From: Candidatus Pantoea bituminis
GTDB taxonomy: Bacteria > Pseudomonadota > Gammaproteobacteria > Enterobacterales > Enterobacteriaceae
Reading direction: 5' to 3'
NCBI RefSeq assembly: GCF_018842675.1
Contig: NZ_JAGTWO010000001.1
Location: 1-64,000 of the forward strand
Length of the DNA: 64,000 nucleotides
The notes under the pieces are model-generated. The model was not told the DNA's origin and did not search any database. It saw nothing but the letters and a program-made list of their open reading frames with translations. Each line of letters opens with the position of its first letter. Positions within the stretch are counted from its first letter, which is position 1. A program made the translations under genes and the position numbers. Below are positions 1 through 9,156 of this stretch, piece after piece.

Positions 1-338
1 CCCTGCAACTTTTCAAAAACCTGTCTGACGAAACCCGGCTCAGCCTTGTGCTGTTACTTCGCGAAAAAGGTGAGCTCTGCGTCTGCGAGCTTTCGTCCAC
101 GCTAAAGGAATCACAACCCAAAATTTCCCGACACCTGGCTTTACTGAGAGAAAGCGGCCTGCTTATCGACAGGCGAGACGGCAAGTGGATCCATTACCGT
201 TTGTCTCCGCACATGCCAGCCTGGGCATCAGCAGTAATTGAACAGGCTTACCTGTGCCAGCGAGATGACATCCTTAAGCTCAGCCAGCAGGCTGAACGCG
301 ATAACGCAACCACCAACGGCAAGCCTGTCTGCATTTAA
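1..338 (+). CDS. arsR: ArsR family arsenic-responsive repressor (5' end outside window)
   Basis: Winged-helix metalloregulator that represses the ars operon until As(III) or Sb(III) binds. The reading frame is open from base 3, and only about the first 8 residues are missing compared with the ~117-residue enterobacterial ArsR. The metal-binding motif ELCVCEL and the DNA-recognition helix SQPKISRHLALLRESGLL are both present, followed by the wing GKWIHYRLSPH. It lies about 100 bp upstream of arsB on the same strand, the standard arsRBC order. The true start lies before base 1. Confidence 0.95.
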   Translation, partial: LQLFKNLSDETRLSLVLLLREKGELCVCELSSTLKESQPKISRHLALLRESGLLIDRRDGKWIHYRLSPHMPAWASAVIEQAYLCQRDDILKLSQQAERDNATTNGKPVCI

Positions 339-436
339 AAAATTTCACCATCATATATGCGATTTTTTGAATGTGTTTTGTGCGGGATAATTATCAACCC
401 GGATTAACGGGCAACTTTATTTAAAAAGGAGAAAGT

Positions 437-1719
437 ATGTTTCTGGCGGGTGCGATTTTCGTCCTGACGCTGATACTGGTTATCTGGCAGCCGAAGGGCT
501 TCAGTATTGGCTGGAGTGCAGTCATCGGTGCGGCTCTGGCGCTCCTGACCGGCGTAGTACAGATTGGGGATATTCCGGTGGTCTGGCAGATTGTCTGGAA
601 CGCTACGGCTACCTTTATTGCCGTCATCATCATCAGCCTGCTGCTCGACGAATCCGGCTTTTTTGAGTGGGCGGCGCTGCACGTTTCCCGCTGGGGAGGC
701 GGAAAAGGCCGGCTGCTGTTCACCTATATCGTTCTGCTGGGTGCGGCGGTAGCCGCCCTGTTCGCTAATGACGGGGCGGCGCTTATTCTGACGCCGATCG
801 TCATCGCCATGCTGCTGGCGCTGGGCTTCAGCCCCGGCGCCACGCTGGCGTTTGTGATGGCAGCAGGTTTCATCGCCGACACCTCCAGCCTGCCGCTCAT
901 CGTGTCGAACCTGGTGAACATTGTCACGGCGGACTTCTTTAAGCTGGGTTTCAGCGAGTATGCCTCGGTGATGGTGCCGGTAAATATCGCCTCCGTGGCC
1001 GCCACGCTGGTGATGCTGCACCTGTTTTTCCGCAGGGACATCCCGGCCACCTACGACCTGACGAAACTGAAGGCGCCGCGTGAGGCCATTCGCGATGCGC
1101 GCACTTTTAGAACCGGCTGGATTGTTCTCATCCTGCTACTGGTCGGCTTCTTTGCTCTCGAACCACTCGGCGTGCCGGTAAGCCTGGTGGCAGCGGTGGC
1201 GGCGTGTATTCTCTGGCTGGTTGCCCGCAAAGGACACGTGATTGATACCGGCAAGGTGCTGAAAGGCGCGCCTTGGCAGATTGTTATCTTCTCGCTGGGC
1301 ATGTATCTGGTGGTGTACGGTCTTCGTAACGCCGGCCTGACTGATTACCTTTCTGCCGCCCTGAACCGGTTTGCAGAGCACGGCGTCTGGGGCGCAACGC
1401 TCGGCACCGGTTTCCTGACGGCGGCGCTCTCTTCTGTCATGAACAACATGCCTACCGTGCTCGTTGGTGCGCTTTCGATTGACGGCAGCACCGCACAGGG
1501 CGTGGTGAAGGAAGCGATGATTTACGCCAACATCATCGGCTGCGACCTCGGCCCGAAAATCACCCCCATCGGCAGCCTCGCTACCCTGCTGTGGCTGCAC
1601 GTACTGGCGCAAAAAACATTACTGTCAGCTGGAGCTACTACTTCCGCGTGGGCATCGTGATGACCCTGCCGGTACTTTTTGTGACGCTGGCCGCGCTGGC
1701 CCTGCGCCTGTCTGTTTAA
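437..1719 (+). CDS. arsB: ArsB arsenite efflux membrane protein (frame broken near the 3' end)
   Basis: Inner-membrane arsenite/antimonite extruder of about 428 residues with 12 expected membrane segments. The sequence from [14 protein letters not shown] through the [13 protein letters not shown] and [15 protein letters not shown] regions matches the ArsB family. The frame breaks in a run of six A at 1611-1616. With a seventh A it continues as [20 protein letters not shown] to the stop at 1717-1719, the usual ArsB C-terminus; as written it ends early at 1660. A Shine-Dalgarno AAGGAG lies just before the start. The middle gene of arsRBC. Confidence 0.93.
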
Positions 1720-1768
1720 CCTTAACCCCGGTGTTGCGACTGTGCAGCGCCTTTACGGAGTACCGCTT

Positions 1769-2197
1769 ATGACTGACATCACCATTTATCACAACCCGGC
1801 GTGCGGGACGTCCCGCAACACCCTGGCGCTTATCCGCAACAGCGGCACCGAACCCAAGGTTATTCTGTATCTGGAAACACCGCCGTCACGCGACGAGCTG
1901 AAGAAGCTGATTGCGGACATGGGCATCAGCGTACGCGCTCTGCTGCGCAAGAATACCGAACCGTACGAGCAGCTCGGCCTGGCAGAAGACCGCTTCAGCG
2001 ATAACGAACTGCTCGATGCCATGCTGGCTCATCCGATCCTTATTAATCGCCCGGTGGTGGTGACGCCGCTCGGCACGGAGCTCTGCCGTCCGTCCGAAGC
2101 AGTTCTCGACATTCTGCCAGATCCGCAGCAGGGAGCGTTCACCAAAGAGGATGGCGAAGTGGTCATTGATGAGCACGGTCACCGCGTCAGCCACTGA
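1769..2197 (+). CDS. arsC: ArsC glutaredoxin-dependent arsenate reductase
   Basis: Cytoplasmic enzyme that reduces arsenate to arsenite for export by ArsB, using glutathione and glutaredoxin. Length 142 residues, as usual for the plasmid R773-type family. The N-terminal YHNPACGTSRNTL carries the catalytic Cys12, and the residues around LINRPVVVTPLGTELCRPSE are the conserved C-terminal part. I chose ATG 1769, preceded by ACGGAG, over the upstream in-frame codon at 1742. Third gene of the ars operon, ended by a strong terminator. Confidence 0.96.
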   Translation: MTDITIYHNPACGTSRNTLALIRNSGTEPKVILYLETPPSRDELKKLIADMGISVRALLRKNTEPYEQLGLAEDRFSDNELLDAMLAHPILINRPVVVTPLGTELCRPSEAVLDILPDPQQGAFTKEDGEVVIDEHGHRVSH

Positions 2198-2229
2198 TTT
2201 TTCACCAGGCTGCAGACATAACGAGTGTG

Positions 2230-2257
2230 AAAAAAGCCGGCATCTGCCGGCTTTTTT
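2230..2257. terminator. Bidirectional rho-independent terminator between arsC and arsH
   Basis: A 13-bp perfect stem (AAAAAAGCCGGCA / TGCCGGCTTTTTT) with a 2-nt loop. It has A and T tracts on both sides, so it can end both arsC (+) and the converging arsH (-). The arsH stop codon sits in its right arm. Confidence 0.9.
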
Positions 2258-2977
2258 ATATGCTGCGCTGATTGACCCGCTCTGAGAGCTGAGCGGCACT
2301 CTCTTTTCTTTCACTGTAGCGGTCGGTCAGGTAGTTGCTTCGCCCGCGCGTCAGCAGGGTGAACTTCATCAGTTCCTCCATGACGTCCACGATGCGGTCG
2401 TAATACGGTGAAGGTTTCATGCGATCGTCCTCATCAAACTCGGCCCAGGCTTTTGCCACGGATGACTGGTTCGGGATGGTGATCATTCGCATCCAGCGCC
2501 CGAGAATGCGCATCTGGTTTACGGCGTTGAACGACTGTGAGCCGCCGCTGACCTGCATGACTGCAAGGGTTTTCCCTGCGATGGCCGGACCGCCCCGGAC
2601 GTCAGGGGTATCCAGTCAATTTGCGTCTTCATGATGCCGGTCATGGCACCGTGACGCTCAGGAGAGCACCAGACCATCCCTTCTGACCAGAGTACCAGTT
2701 CGCGCAGCTCTGCAACCTTCGGGTGCGTTTCAGGTACATCATCCGGCAGAGGCAGGCCGGACGGATTAAATATTTTCACCTCCGCGCCCATAGCCGTCAG
2801 CAACCGGGCAGCTTCTTCCGTGGTGAGCCGGCTGTAAGAGCGTTCCCGCAACGAACCGTAGAGCATCAGGATGCGGGGCGGGTGCGGCACTTCTGCGGCC
2901 TTCAGCTTCTCTTCCGTAAGGGGCGCATCCAGGAGCGTCGGATCGATATTGTTCAAGGCATCATTCACGTTATTCAC
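2256..2977 (-). CDS. arsH: ArsH NADPH-dependent FMN reductase / organoarsenical oxidase (frame broken)
   Basis: Flavoprotein of about 240 residues; known ArsH proteins oxidise trivalent organoarsenicals and reduce quinones or metals. The flavodoxin-like start [16 protein letters not shown], the [20 protein letters not shown] segment and the C-terminal [19 protein letters not shown] are typical. The frame breaks in four T at 2570-2573 (four A in the gene); a fifth base restores [15 protein letters not shown]. Its start overlaps the stop of the upstream ArsR by 4 nt, so the two are one transcript, facing arsRBC. Confidence 0.9.
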
Positions 2978-3309
2978 AATGGAGTCTCTTTAAGGGGGAT
3001 CGCGGCAGTCAGGCTGCAGTCGCTGCCGCCGGCGCAGCACTCTTCAGTCAGAAAAGCCATCAGCTGCTCAAGCTGTGAATAACAGGGCCTGCAGAACAGG
3101 GTTCGGCTCTGACGTTCCTGACTTATGAGGCCAGCAGACATCAGCGCAGAAAGATGATGGCTGAGCGTGGAGGCAGGAATATCAAGGTGCTTCTGTAGTT
3201 CGCCAACCGGCAGGCCGTCATGACCCGCCCTGACAAGCTCCCGGTATATGCTGAGACGGGTCGGGTGGCCCAGCTCCCGAAGTGCGTTTGCTGCTGTATG
3301 TAAGTCCAT
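2974..3309 (-). CDS. ArsR/SmtB regulator with C-terminal As(III)-binding cysteines
   Basis: Helix-turn-helix repressor of 111 residues; HTH region [19 protein letters not shown]. It lacks the CxC motif in the DNA-binding helix that the first ArsR has. Instead it carries Cys91, Cys92 and Cys98 in ECCAGGSDC, the same spacing as Cys95/96/102 of the Acidithiobacillus ferrooxidans ArsR type. GGAGG precedes the start. It leads the arsH transcript and probably autoregulates through the palindrome at 3328-3347. Confidence 0.9.
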   Translation of the reverse strand: MDLHTAANALRELGHPTRLSIYRELVRAGHDGLPVGELQKHLDIPASTLSHHLSALMSAGLISQERQSRTLFCRPCYSQLEQLMAFLTEECCAGGSDCSLTAAIPLKETPL

Positions 3310-3327
3310 ACTACCTCCAATAACTAT

Positions 3328-3347
3328 ATTTCCAGAATAATGGAAAT
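3328..3347. promoter_or_regulatory. Candidate ArsR operator in front of the arsR2-arsH transcript
   Basis: Perfect 7-bp inverted repeat ATTTCCA-6 nt-TGGAAAT, starting 19 bp upstream of the regulator start. Size, symmetry and position fit an ArsR-family operator; binding is inferred. Confidence 0.6.
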
Positions 3348-3435
3348 TTAGTTAGCGTCAAACATTGATTTAATCAACTTGGCACTCTATTGCTGACTTA
3401 AAATGACTGGGTTGTTTCTGAATAGGTAATGCATT

Positions 3436-3504
3436 AACGTCCGCTTCAGGCACACAGCGTCAGGCGCTACTCTGAGTCTGCTGTGAGCGTAAAGCGGACG
3501 TTAA
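3436..3504 (+). repeat. Two-arm intergenic repeat, forward, degenerate left arm
   Basis: Left arm CGTCCGCTTCAGGCAC and right arm CTGTGAGCGTAAAGCGGACG are recognisable. See the first finding for the family definition. Confidence 0.75.
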
Positions 3505-3524
3505 CTTCACTCGGATATAATCAG

Positions 3525-3613
3525 TTTGTCGGAAGCGCTTTAAAGGTGAATGATTCGAATTAAAGGAAGACTTCGATTTCAAGTGCAGCAAGAATTGCAG
3601 CTTCCATTTTCTC
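3525..3613 (-). pseudogene. Remnant of the 3' end of a glutathione peroxidase gene
   Basis: Bases 3575-3610 closely match the 3' end of the intact glutathione peroxidase gene at 40512-40994 (ATTTCAAGTGCAGCAAG and GCTTCCATTTT, minus strand, the ...MEAAILAALEI tail). The flank towards the repeat also resembles the flank at 40460-40500. The stop codon has been lost and nothing further upstream remains. A repeat copy precedes it on the plus strand at both loci. Confidence 0.6.
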
Positions 3614-3726
3614 AAGGTAGAGCAAGTAGCCGGGCTTCCGGGCCGCTTTATTTAATTGATCCCTGATGGCTATAAGGACTTTTCAAAATAGTTCTTGTGC
3701 CGTCAGCCGGTAAAGAACGTAACGTG

Positions 3727-4613
3727 TCAAATTGATGCGTTTTCCCGCAAAAAAGAGGTTAGCCGATGACCATACAGTCCTACAGCCAGTCCGGAAATAA
3801 TCAGCAGCAGGGCGAGAATCTTCACCGACGAGACATCTTCCCCAAATATCACCATGGATCCCAGAATTCCGAACACCGGTACCAACAGCGACAAGGGCGC
3901 CACGGTAGAGATCGGGTATTGCTTAAGCAGGGAATTCCACACCCAGTAGCCAAACAGCGTATTGGGATAGACCTGGAACAGTATTGACAGCACAGAGCGA
4001 GCGTCAAGGTGGTTGACTAGCGCAGTGTATCCATTGGCACCATTGACCAGCCAGTCCAGCAAGAAAAGTGGTATCGGAGAAAAGGCGCTCGACCAAACCA
4101 AAAAGGCAAATATCTGCTTCGTACCCGAATGTTTAATAATGATATTGGCGATACTCCACGCCATCGCACCTGCCAATACCAGCAGCGTACCGAAGAGAGT
4201 AACGGAACCATCAGTAATAAAAACAATACTCAGTAAGCCCGTACAAGCGAGAGTGAAGCCTGCGATTTGATAACGGTTGAGACTTTCTTTAAATACCAAA
4301 CTTCCCAGTAGGATGGTAAAGAAGGCGCTGAATTGCAGCAGAAGTGATGCAATTCCGGCAGAAAGCCCGGTTTTAATCCCCAGGTTGACCAGCCCCCATA
4401 AACCAATGCCAAAAACCAGACCATAGCTGATGATATAGCGCCATTTGACGTCAGGTTTTCTTATGAAAAATAATGCAGGCAAGGCGCATAGCATGAAACG
4501 TATACCTGCCAGAATTAAGGGATCCACGGCATTCAGCCCCAGCTTGATAACTGAAAAGTTAACCCCCAGATTGCTGTTATTAGAATCGCAAGCAGCAGAT
4601 GATGTAATTTCAT
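3727..4613 (-). CDS. EamA/DMT family exporter (frame broken near the start)
   Basis: Inner-membrane drug/metabolite transporter of about 295 residues with ten expected helices in two EamA repeats; relatives export amino-acid metabolites such as O-acetylserine and cysteine. The real start is ATG 4613 (MKLHHLLLAILITAIWG). The frame breaks in five C at 4563-4567, and a sixth restores VNFSVIKLGLNAVDPLILAG. The start overlaps the stop of the upstream MFS gene as ATGA, so the two are translationally coupled. Substrate not predictable. Confidence 0.85.
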
Positions 4614-5819
4614 GATTTAGGTAATCCTGACCATAAGATAAAAGCACAGGCACTCACGAATGCACCCGCGAAGCAGACGGGCTGCCACCCCAGAGCGCAT
4701 AGAGCTGAGTTGCGACAAGCGCGCCAAAGGCGCTGCCCACGGAATAAAAACACATATAAGCTCCGACGAGGCGGCTTGCCTCTGAGGGCATGGCTGAAAT
4801 GATGATGCTCTGATTGATCACATGGACCGTCTGTACCGCAAAATCCAGCGCGATGACGCCGATAATCAGCCACAGCAGGGATTTTTCGGCATACGCGATG
4901 GGTAGCCATGAGAGTGTCAGCAATGCCAGAGCTGATCCGGTTGCGCGCTGCCCCTTGCCTCTGTCTGCCCATAATCCGGCTTTTGATGCCGCCAGCGCAC
5001 CCGCTATGCCAGCTAAACCAAACATGCCTATTTGAGTATGCGAAAGCGACATAGCAGTGAGTGGCATGACCATCGTGGTCCATAGCATGCTGAAAGCTGC
5101 AAAGATAAGCAGAGCAAGGACTCCGCGCTTCCTCAGTTGAGGTTCAGTGATGTACAGACGAAAAATAGAGAGGAGTAGAAAGGCATAGGTTGGTTTTTCG
5201 CCTGCGGCGGGGAGGGCGGCATCACTTTCGCAACGATTAATGTGATCAGCAATATCAGGCAGGCAGCAATCAAATAAACAGCCCGCCAACCGGCAAGATC
5301 GGCAATGATTCCTGAGACGAAGCGGGCCAGCAGGATCCCCAAAACAATGCCGCTGGTCACCTTGCCTACAACCTCTCCGCGTCTATGGGGAGCTGCCAGT
5401 ATCGCTGCCCATGCAACCATGAGCTGAACCACTACCGCCATCAAGCCGATCAACAGCATAGCGCAAAGCAGGATCGCCAGATTTTGTGATAATCCCGCCA
5501 TTATCAAAGCCAGTACTGAAAGTATCAGTTGAGTAACAATGAGGATTTTTCGGTTCACCCGATCTCCGAGCGGAACCAGAAAGAGCAAGCCGGCTAGATA
5601 GCCTGTCTGGGTAAGGGTGACTACGCTGCCAATTATACCAGGTTCAACATCCAGGGTGGCTGCCATAGATTCAAGTAAAGGCTGAGCAGAATAGACATTT
5701 GCCACCGCCAGGGCACAAGTCACTGAGAACAAAAAAATTATCCAGGGAGAGAGCACCGGGTCATCTGCTAACGATGTCTGTATCGCGACGTCAGAATTCT
5801 TGCCTGCTTTACACTGCAT
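4610..5819 (-). CDS. MFS transporter, drug-exporter type (frame broken twice)
   Basis: Twelve-helix major facilitator protein of about 403 residues. The segments SAQPLLESMAATL and TQTGYLAGLLFLVPLGDRVN match the sugar-efflux/drug-exporter branch. Frames break at 5194-5198 (five T, six expected) and 4688-4691 (four C, five expected). Restoring both gives a continuous protein ending ...WSGLPKS at 4610. GAGGCAAG precedes the start. First gene of the pair with the EamA exporter, divergent from the HxlR regulator that presumably controls both. Confidence 0.85.
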
Positions 5820-5889
5820 ACTTGCCTCATCTGGTTTCTTTTTAAAACTATATTGCGAATAGAATCTACAGTGGTGGTTTTTTTTGCAA

Positions 5890-5903
5890 CCTCTTTTAAG
5901 AGG
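5890..5903. promoter_or_regulatory. Candidate HxlR operator between the exporter pair and its regulator
   Basis: Inverted repeat CCTCTT-TT-AAGAGG in the 127-bp divergent region between the MFS gene (start 5819) and the HxlR gene (start 5947). Position and symmetry fit an autoregulated HxlR site; the assignment is inferred. Confidence 0.45.
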
Positions 5904-5946
5904 GGGTATGGTTGGATCACTAAAAGCAAACTGAGAGATAAAACGG

Positions 5947-6408
5947 ATGGCAAAACAAGAATCACTCAGGACCAGCGAATGTCCCGTTGCCAGGACATTA
6001 GAGTCGATTGGTGAACGTTGGTGTTTGATGATTATCCGTGAGGCATTTGATGATGTACGCAGGTTCAGTGAGTTTCAGAAGAATTTAGGACTAGCCAAAA
6101 ATATTCTGGCTTCCAGGCTAAAACAACTGGTCGATATCGGTGTGTTTGAGATCTGTCCTGCTTCAGATGGCAGCGCGTACAGGGAATATGTCCTTACCGA
6201 TAAAGGGCGAACCATTTTCCCCATTGTTGTGGCTATACGTCAGTGGGGAGAGCGCTATATGTTTGAGAAGGACGAAATACATTCAGTCCTTGTGGATAAC
6301 ACGCACGGACAGCCTGTCCAAACATTGGAGGTACGTTCATGTGATGGAAACATACTGCAGCCTACCGACTGTCATCGTCGGCGTGTGATTTCAGGCAAAA
6401 AGGAGTGA
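5947..6408 (+). CDS. HxlR family transcriptional regulator
   Basis: Winged-helix regulator of 153 residues. The HxlR signature is clear: SECPVARTLESIGERWCLMIIREAF at the N-terminus with the conserved Cys, then RRFSEFQKNLGLAKNILASRL and an LTDKGRTIFPIV wing. It is transcribed away from an MFS plus EamA exporter operon and probably senses a reactive electrophile or aldehyde and controls efflux; this role is inference from family and context. Confidence 0.9.
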   Translation: MAKQESLRTSECPVARTLESIGERWCLMIIREAFDDVRRFSEFQKNLGLAKNILASRLKQLVDIGVFEICPASDGSAYREYVLTDKGRTIFPIVVAIRQWGERYMFEKDEIHSVLVDNTHGQPVQTLEVRSCDGNILQPTDCHRRRVISGKKE

Positions 6409-6824
6409 CAGGCCTTTTGTTTTGAGCCGCCGGTTTGTTAACCAAGGTCCAGCGTTGTCTGCGGGGAAATGATCCGTGAAGCCCTTATGCTGGTGGGAGC
6501 GGTCCCTGTAATGTTAACCCGCTGCCCGCCGATCAGCAGGTTAATGACATGTGAGCTTTCCGGCCTGAAGCTTTATTTGTGAAGTGTCAGAACGGCACAA
6601 CGCAGTTTGCCACGGACACTCTGTCCTCTATGAGTGAAAAGCGGACGTTAAGCCTGAATATCTTCCCTGACGGATGCCTGTTTCTGTCTTGTAACCCTGA
6701 GTGAATTTCTGGTTGCCCTCGGGTGCCATGATTTATCTCAGCCTTCCCGTTGCTTACCCGTCATCGGAACTTTGCGAGCAGAAACTGCCTATAATTTTTA
6801 CTACTCAACTGGCAGGGGAAAAAC
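6409..6824. other. 416-bp stretch without an intact gene
   Basis: Contains one degraded repeat copy (6583-6652). On the minus strand about 6450-6570 there is a short open frame reading ...VINLLIGGQRVNITGTAPTS... to a TAA; it may be a C-terminal scrap of an unidentified gene. No promoter or RNA gene was recognised. Confidence 0.4.
6583..6652 (+). repeat. Two-arm intergenic repeat, forward, only the right arm well kept
   Basis: Right arm CTATGAGTGAAAAGCGGACG is well conserved; the left arm is reduced to GGCACAACGCAG-like sequence. Confidence 0.7.
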
Positions 6825-7688
6825 ATGTTTAAGGGATTTACGCACACAGTAATCAACGTTTCAGAAGCAGAGCTTAATGTACGTTATGGTGGTAATGGCC
6901 CTCCGGTTTTGCTGCTGCACGGTCATCCTCGTACTCATGTAACCTGGTCAAAAGTCGCCCCGGAGCTTGCCAAATCATTTACCGTTGTATGTCCTGATTT
7001 ACGTGGTTTCGGCCGCTCATCTAAACCTGCCGACCGGCCTGATCATGCGGGTTCTTCCAAAAGAGCTAAGGCAAAAGATTGTATTGAGTTGATGAGTCAA
7101 CTGGGCTTTGAACAGTTTGCACTTGTTGGACATGACAGGGGCAGCTACACGGCTTACAGGGCTGCCCTTGACTATCCGGAACGAATCACCTGTCTTGCCG
7201 TTCTGGATTGTATCCCAATACTTGAAGCTCTCAGCCGGTGTAATGAGAAATTTGCCAGACAGTGGTATCACTGGTTCTTCTTTGCTCAGCCAGAGAAACC
7301 AGAGCGGGCCATTCTGGCTGACCCGGACAAATGGTACGGAAGCCAGCCGGAATCAATGGGAGATGAAGAATATGTTGAATTCAGGCGAGCCATACACGAT
7401 CCGGAAACAGTACACGGAATGATAGAAGACTATCGCGCTGGTTTATATATAGATAAAGAGCATGAGCTTCAGGACCGTCAACTCGGCCGGATAATTGAAT
7501 GCCCGACTCTATGCTTATGGTCAAAATTTGATGATCTGGAAGACATATACGGTGACGTGTTGGGTATCTGGAGAAGCTGGGCGCCAGATGTCACGGGTAA
7601 AGCCATAGGTAGCGGTCATCATATGGCTGAAGAGGCGCCAGAAGAAGTTACAGCCGAACTTAGAGATTTTCTTTTACAACATATTTAG
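6825..7688 (+). CDS. Alpha/beta hydrolase, haloacetate dehalogenase-like
   Basis: Cytoplasmic alpha/beta-hydrolase of 287 residues. The oxyanion region LLLHGHPRTHVTW, the nucleophile elbow GHDRGSYTAYR with Asp instead of Ser, the HW pair in QWYHWFFFAQP and the catalytic His in GSGHHMAEEAPE follow the fluoroacetate/haloacetate dehalogenase pattern. An Asp nucleophile can also occur in epoxide hydrolases, so the substrate is not certain. A purine-rich AGGGG precedes the ATG. It stands alone between two repeat copies. Confidence 0.8.
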   Translation: MFKGFTHTVINVSEAELNVRYGGNGPPVLLLHGHPRTHVTWSKVAPELAKSFTVVCPDLRGFGRSSKPADRPDHAGSSKRAKAKDCIELMSQLGFEQFALVGHDRGSYTAYRAALDYPERITCLAVLDCIPILEALSRCNEKFARQWYHWFFFAQPEKPERAILADPDKWYGSQPESMGDEEYVEFRRAIHDPETVHGMIEDYRAGLYIDKEHELQDRQLGRIIECPTLCLWSKFDDLEDIYGDVLGIWRSWAPDVTGKAIGSGHHMAEEAPEEVTAELRDFLLQHI

Positions 7689-7737
7689 CAGTTCAACTTT
7701 TCCTTGTTGATTAACTTACCTACGGGCCAGGCGCATC

Positions 7738-7802
7738 CGTTTCTGGCATGACGCTTTCCACATGTAAGTAGTCCACGTCAGTTATGAGCGAAAATCGGTC
7801 AT
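7738..7802 (+). repeat. Two-arm intergenic repeat, forward, degenerate
   Basis: Recognisable by TTTCTGGCATGAC on the left and GTTATGAGCGAAAATCGGTC on the right. Confidence 0.6.
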
Positions 7803-7892
7803 AAAACATGTGACTACTCGCTATTCCGATGTGTCTGGATTGACCCTGGTGAATATGCACAGCGCCTCCGGGACGATATGGCTGTGGCAGGT

Positions 7893-8186
7893 CTATTTCA
7901 TGTCGGGACACTGAATCTGCTCTACAGACTCAGTGTAAACCTGCTGATTACCCATCGAGAGCGCGTCAGCTGCAGCCAGAATCAGGTCATGACTGCTTTC
8001 ATTACTGAGGAATACTGATCGGATTTTTTCATCGGAAATACTGTTCCCCAACGTGCAGTGTGTGCGCAGGTCAGTGATGATTTTCTGCTCCTTCAGCGCG
8101 TACTCCAGATTTTTGTACGGAGCCGCCGCTGCCGGTAGCACTGAAATGAGTAGCATAAAGCCGGTAACCACAGTCACAGTGTTCAT
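7893..8186 (-). CDS. Small exported protein of unknown function
   Basis: 97 residues with a signal peptide (MNTVTVVTGFMLLISVLPAAA, cleavage near AAA-AP). The mature part is about 75 residues with two cysteines (THCTLG and QIQCPD) that could form one disulfide in the periplasm. GGGAG about 7 nt before the ATG supports translation. I do not recognise the family. It lies downstream of the outer-membrane protein gene on the same strand but more than 100 bp away. Confidence 0.65.
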   Translation of the reverse strand: MNTVTVVTGFMLLISVLPAAAAPYKNLEYALKEQKIITDLRTHCTLGNSISDEKIRSVFLSNESSHDLILAAADALSMGNQQVYTESVEQIQCPDMK

Positions 8187-8297
8187 ATTCAGACTCCCTA
8201 AGCCGTAAATTATTTCGAACGTTCGTAAAGCAGCAGACCGATTGCGCTAATCCATATGCTACCAAGGTCCGTAAAATTCAGAAAATAGTCTGGTGTA

Positions 8298-9087
8298 TCA
8301 GTTCAGGAACTGCAGGTTAAGGCCGGCAAAAATCTGCCAGCGCGGCTGTCCCGGCCCGTCGTCAGCGACGGATGCCTGCGGCTCAATGAAGAAGTTATAG
8401 ACCGTTTTGCCCTGCTTGATGACCTGGCCCACGCCCAGCCCCAGCGGCACGCCGTAACTGTCATTCTGGAAGTTGTAATTCCAGATAGGTGCAGCGCGCA
8501 GGTAAGTCCCGCCGCCCAGCTGATAAAAAACGAACGGCTGAAAAGCGCCCACGTTTACGTCACTGCGGTCATCTTCACCGGCAAAGCTGTGCTGCCAGGA
8601 CGCCAGATAGCCGTACTGAATTTTGGGCGTACTGGCGTTGAACAGGACGTTAACCAGCCCGGCGGACCATTTTTCGCTACCGAGAGCATTCTCCGTCGCG
8701 GTGGGCGCCGTTATTTGCGGGCCAAAACCAAAACTTACTGCCGGGTTGCCGGTATCGATCAGATAAGCGGTAAAAAGGTTCAGGTCGCCCAGTCCGGTCT
8801 GATGCCCCCGGTGGGCGGAGAAGGATAGGTATTAACGGGCAGGGAGGCGCGCAGCAGCCACTTACTTTCGCCCAACGAAAAGGGCTGCGCATAGCGGAAC
8901 CAGAACTGGTTCGCGTCTTTGTTACTTTCGCTGACGTCGCCGATGTAATAGTTCTGCATGTTAAATGCAGTCATGTTCGCCAGCGGGTTGTTGGCCTGTG
9001 CCGCGTCTGCCGGCGGGTCTGCCGCAAAAGCATTACTGGCAAGGGTGGAAAAAATAAGCAGGTAAAGGTTTTCTTTACTCTCTTCAT
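8298..9087 (-). CDS. Outer-membrane beta-barrel protein of the 'neuromedin U'/MetA_deg-like type (frame broken twice)
   Basis: About 263 residues. A signal peptide ([22 protein letters not shown]) appears once a base is added to the six A at 9049-9054. A second base at the five C of 8805-8809 joins [18 protein letters not shown] to the rest. The mature part has alternating barrel-like strands, motifs such as [18 protein letters not shown], and ends in an aromatic-rich strand GLNLQFLN, as outer-membrane proteins do. It follows the alkyl sulfatase gene on the same strand with a hairpin between them and may let the sulfatase substrate in or its product out. Confidence 0.75.
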
Positions 9088-9125
9088 CGGCTGTTCCCCG
9101 AAAAACGTGGTCCCGGAAATAACAA

Positions 9126-9150
9126 AGCCGGTAGCGAAAGGCTACCGGCT
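9126..9150 (-). terminator. Hairpin between alkyl sulfatase and outer-membrane protein genes
   Basis: Perfect 10-bp stem AGCCGGTAGC / GCTACCGGCT with a 5-nt loop directly after the sulfatase stop. On the minus strand it is followed by TTTGTTATTT, a weak U tract, so partial termination or 3'-end protection is likely. Confidence 0.6.
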
Positions 9151-9156
9151 GCGGGT

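Noticed and set aside
404..1021. 205-codon minus-strand frame
   Set aside because: Antisense to arsB; composition (His/Arg/Gln rich) is that of a shadow frame.
2256..2977. arsH and other split genes as pseudogenes
   Set aside because: Only single bases in homopolymer runs are missing and both halves keep full family conservation, so they are annotated as whole genes.
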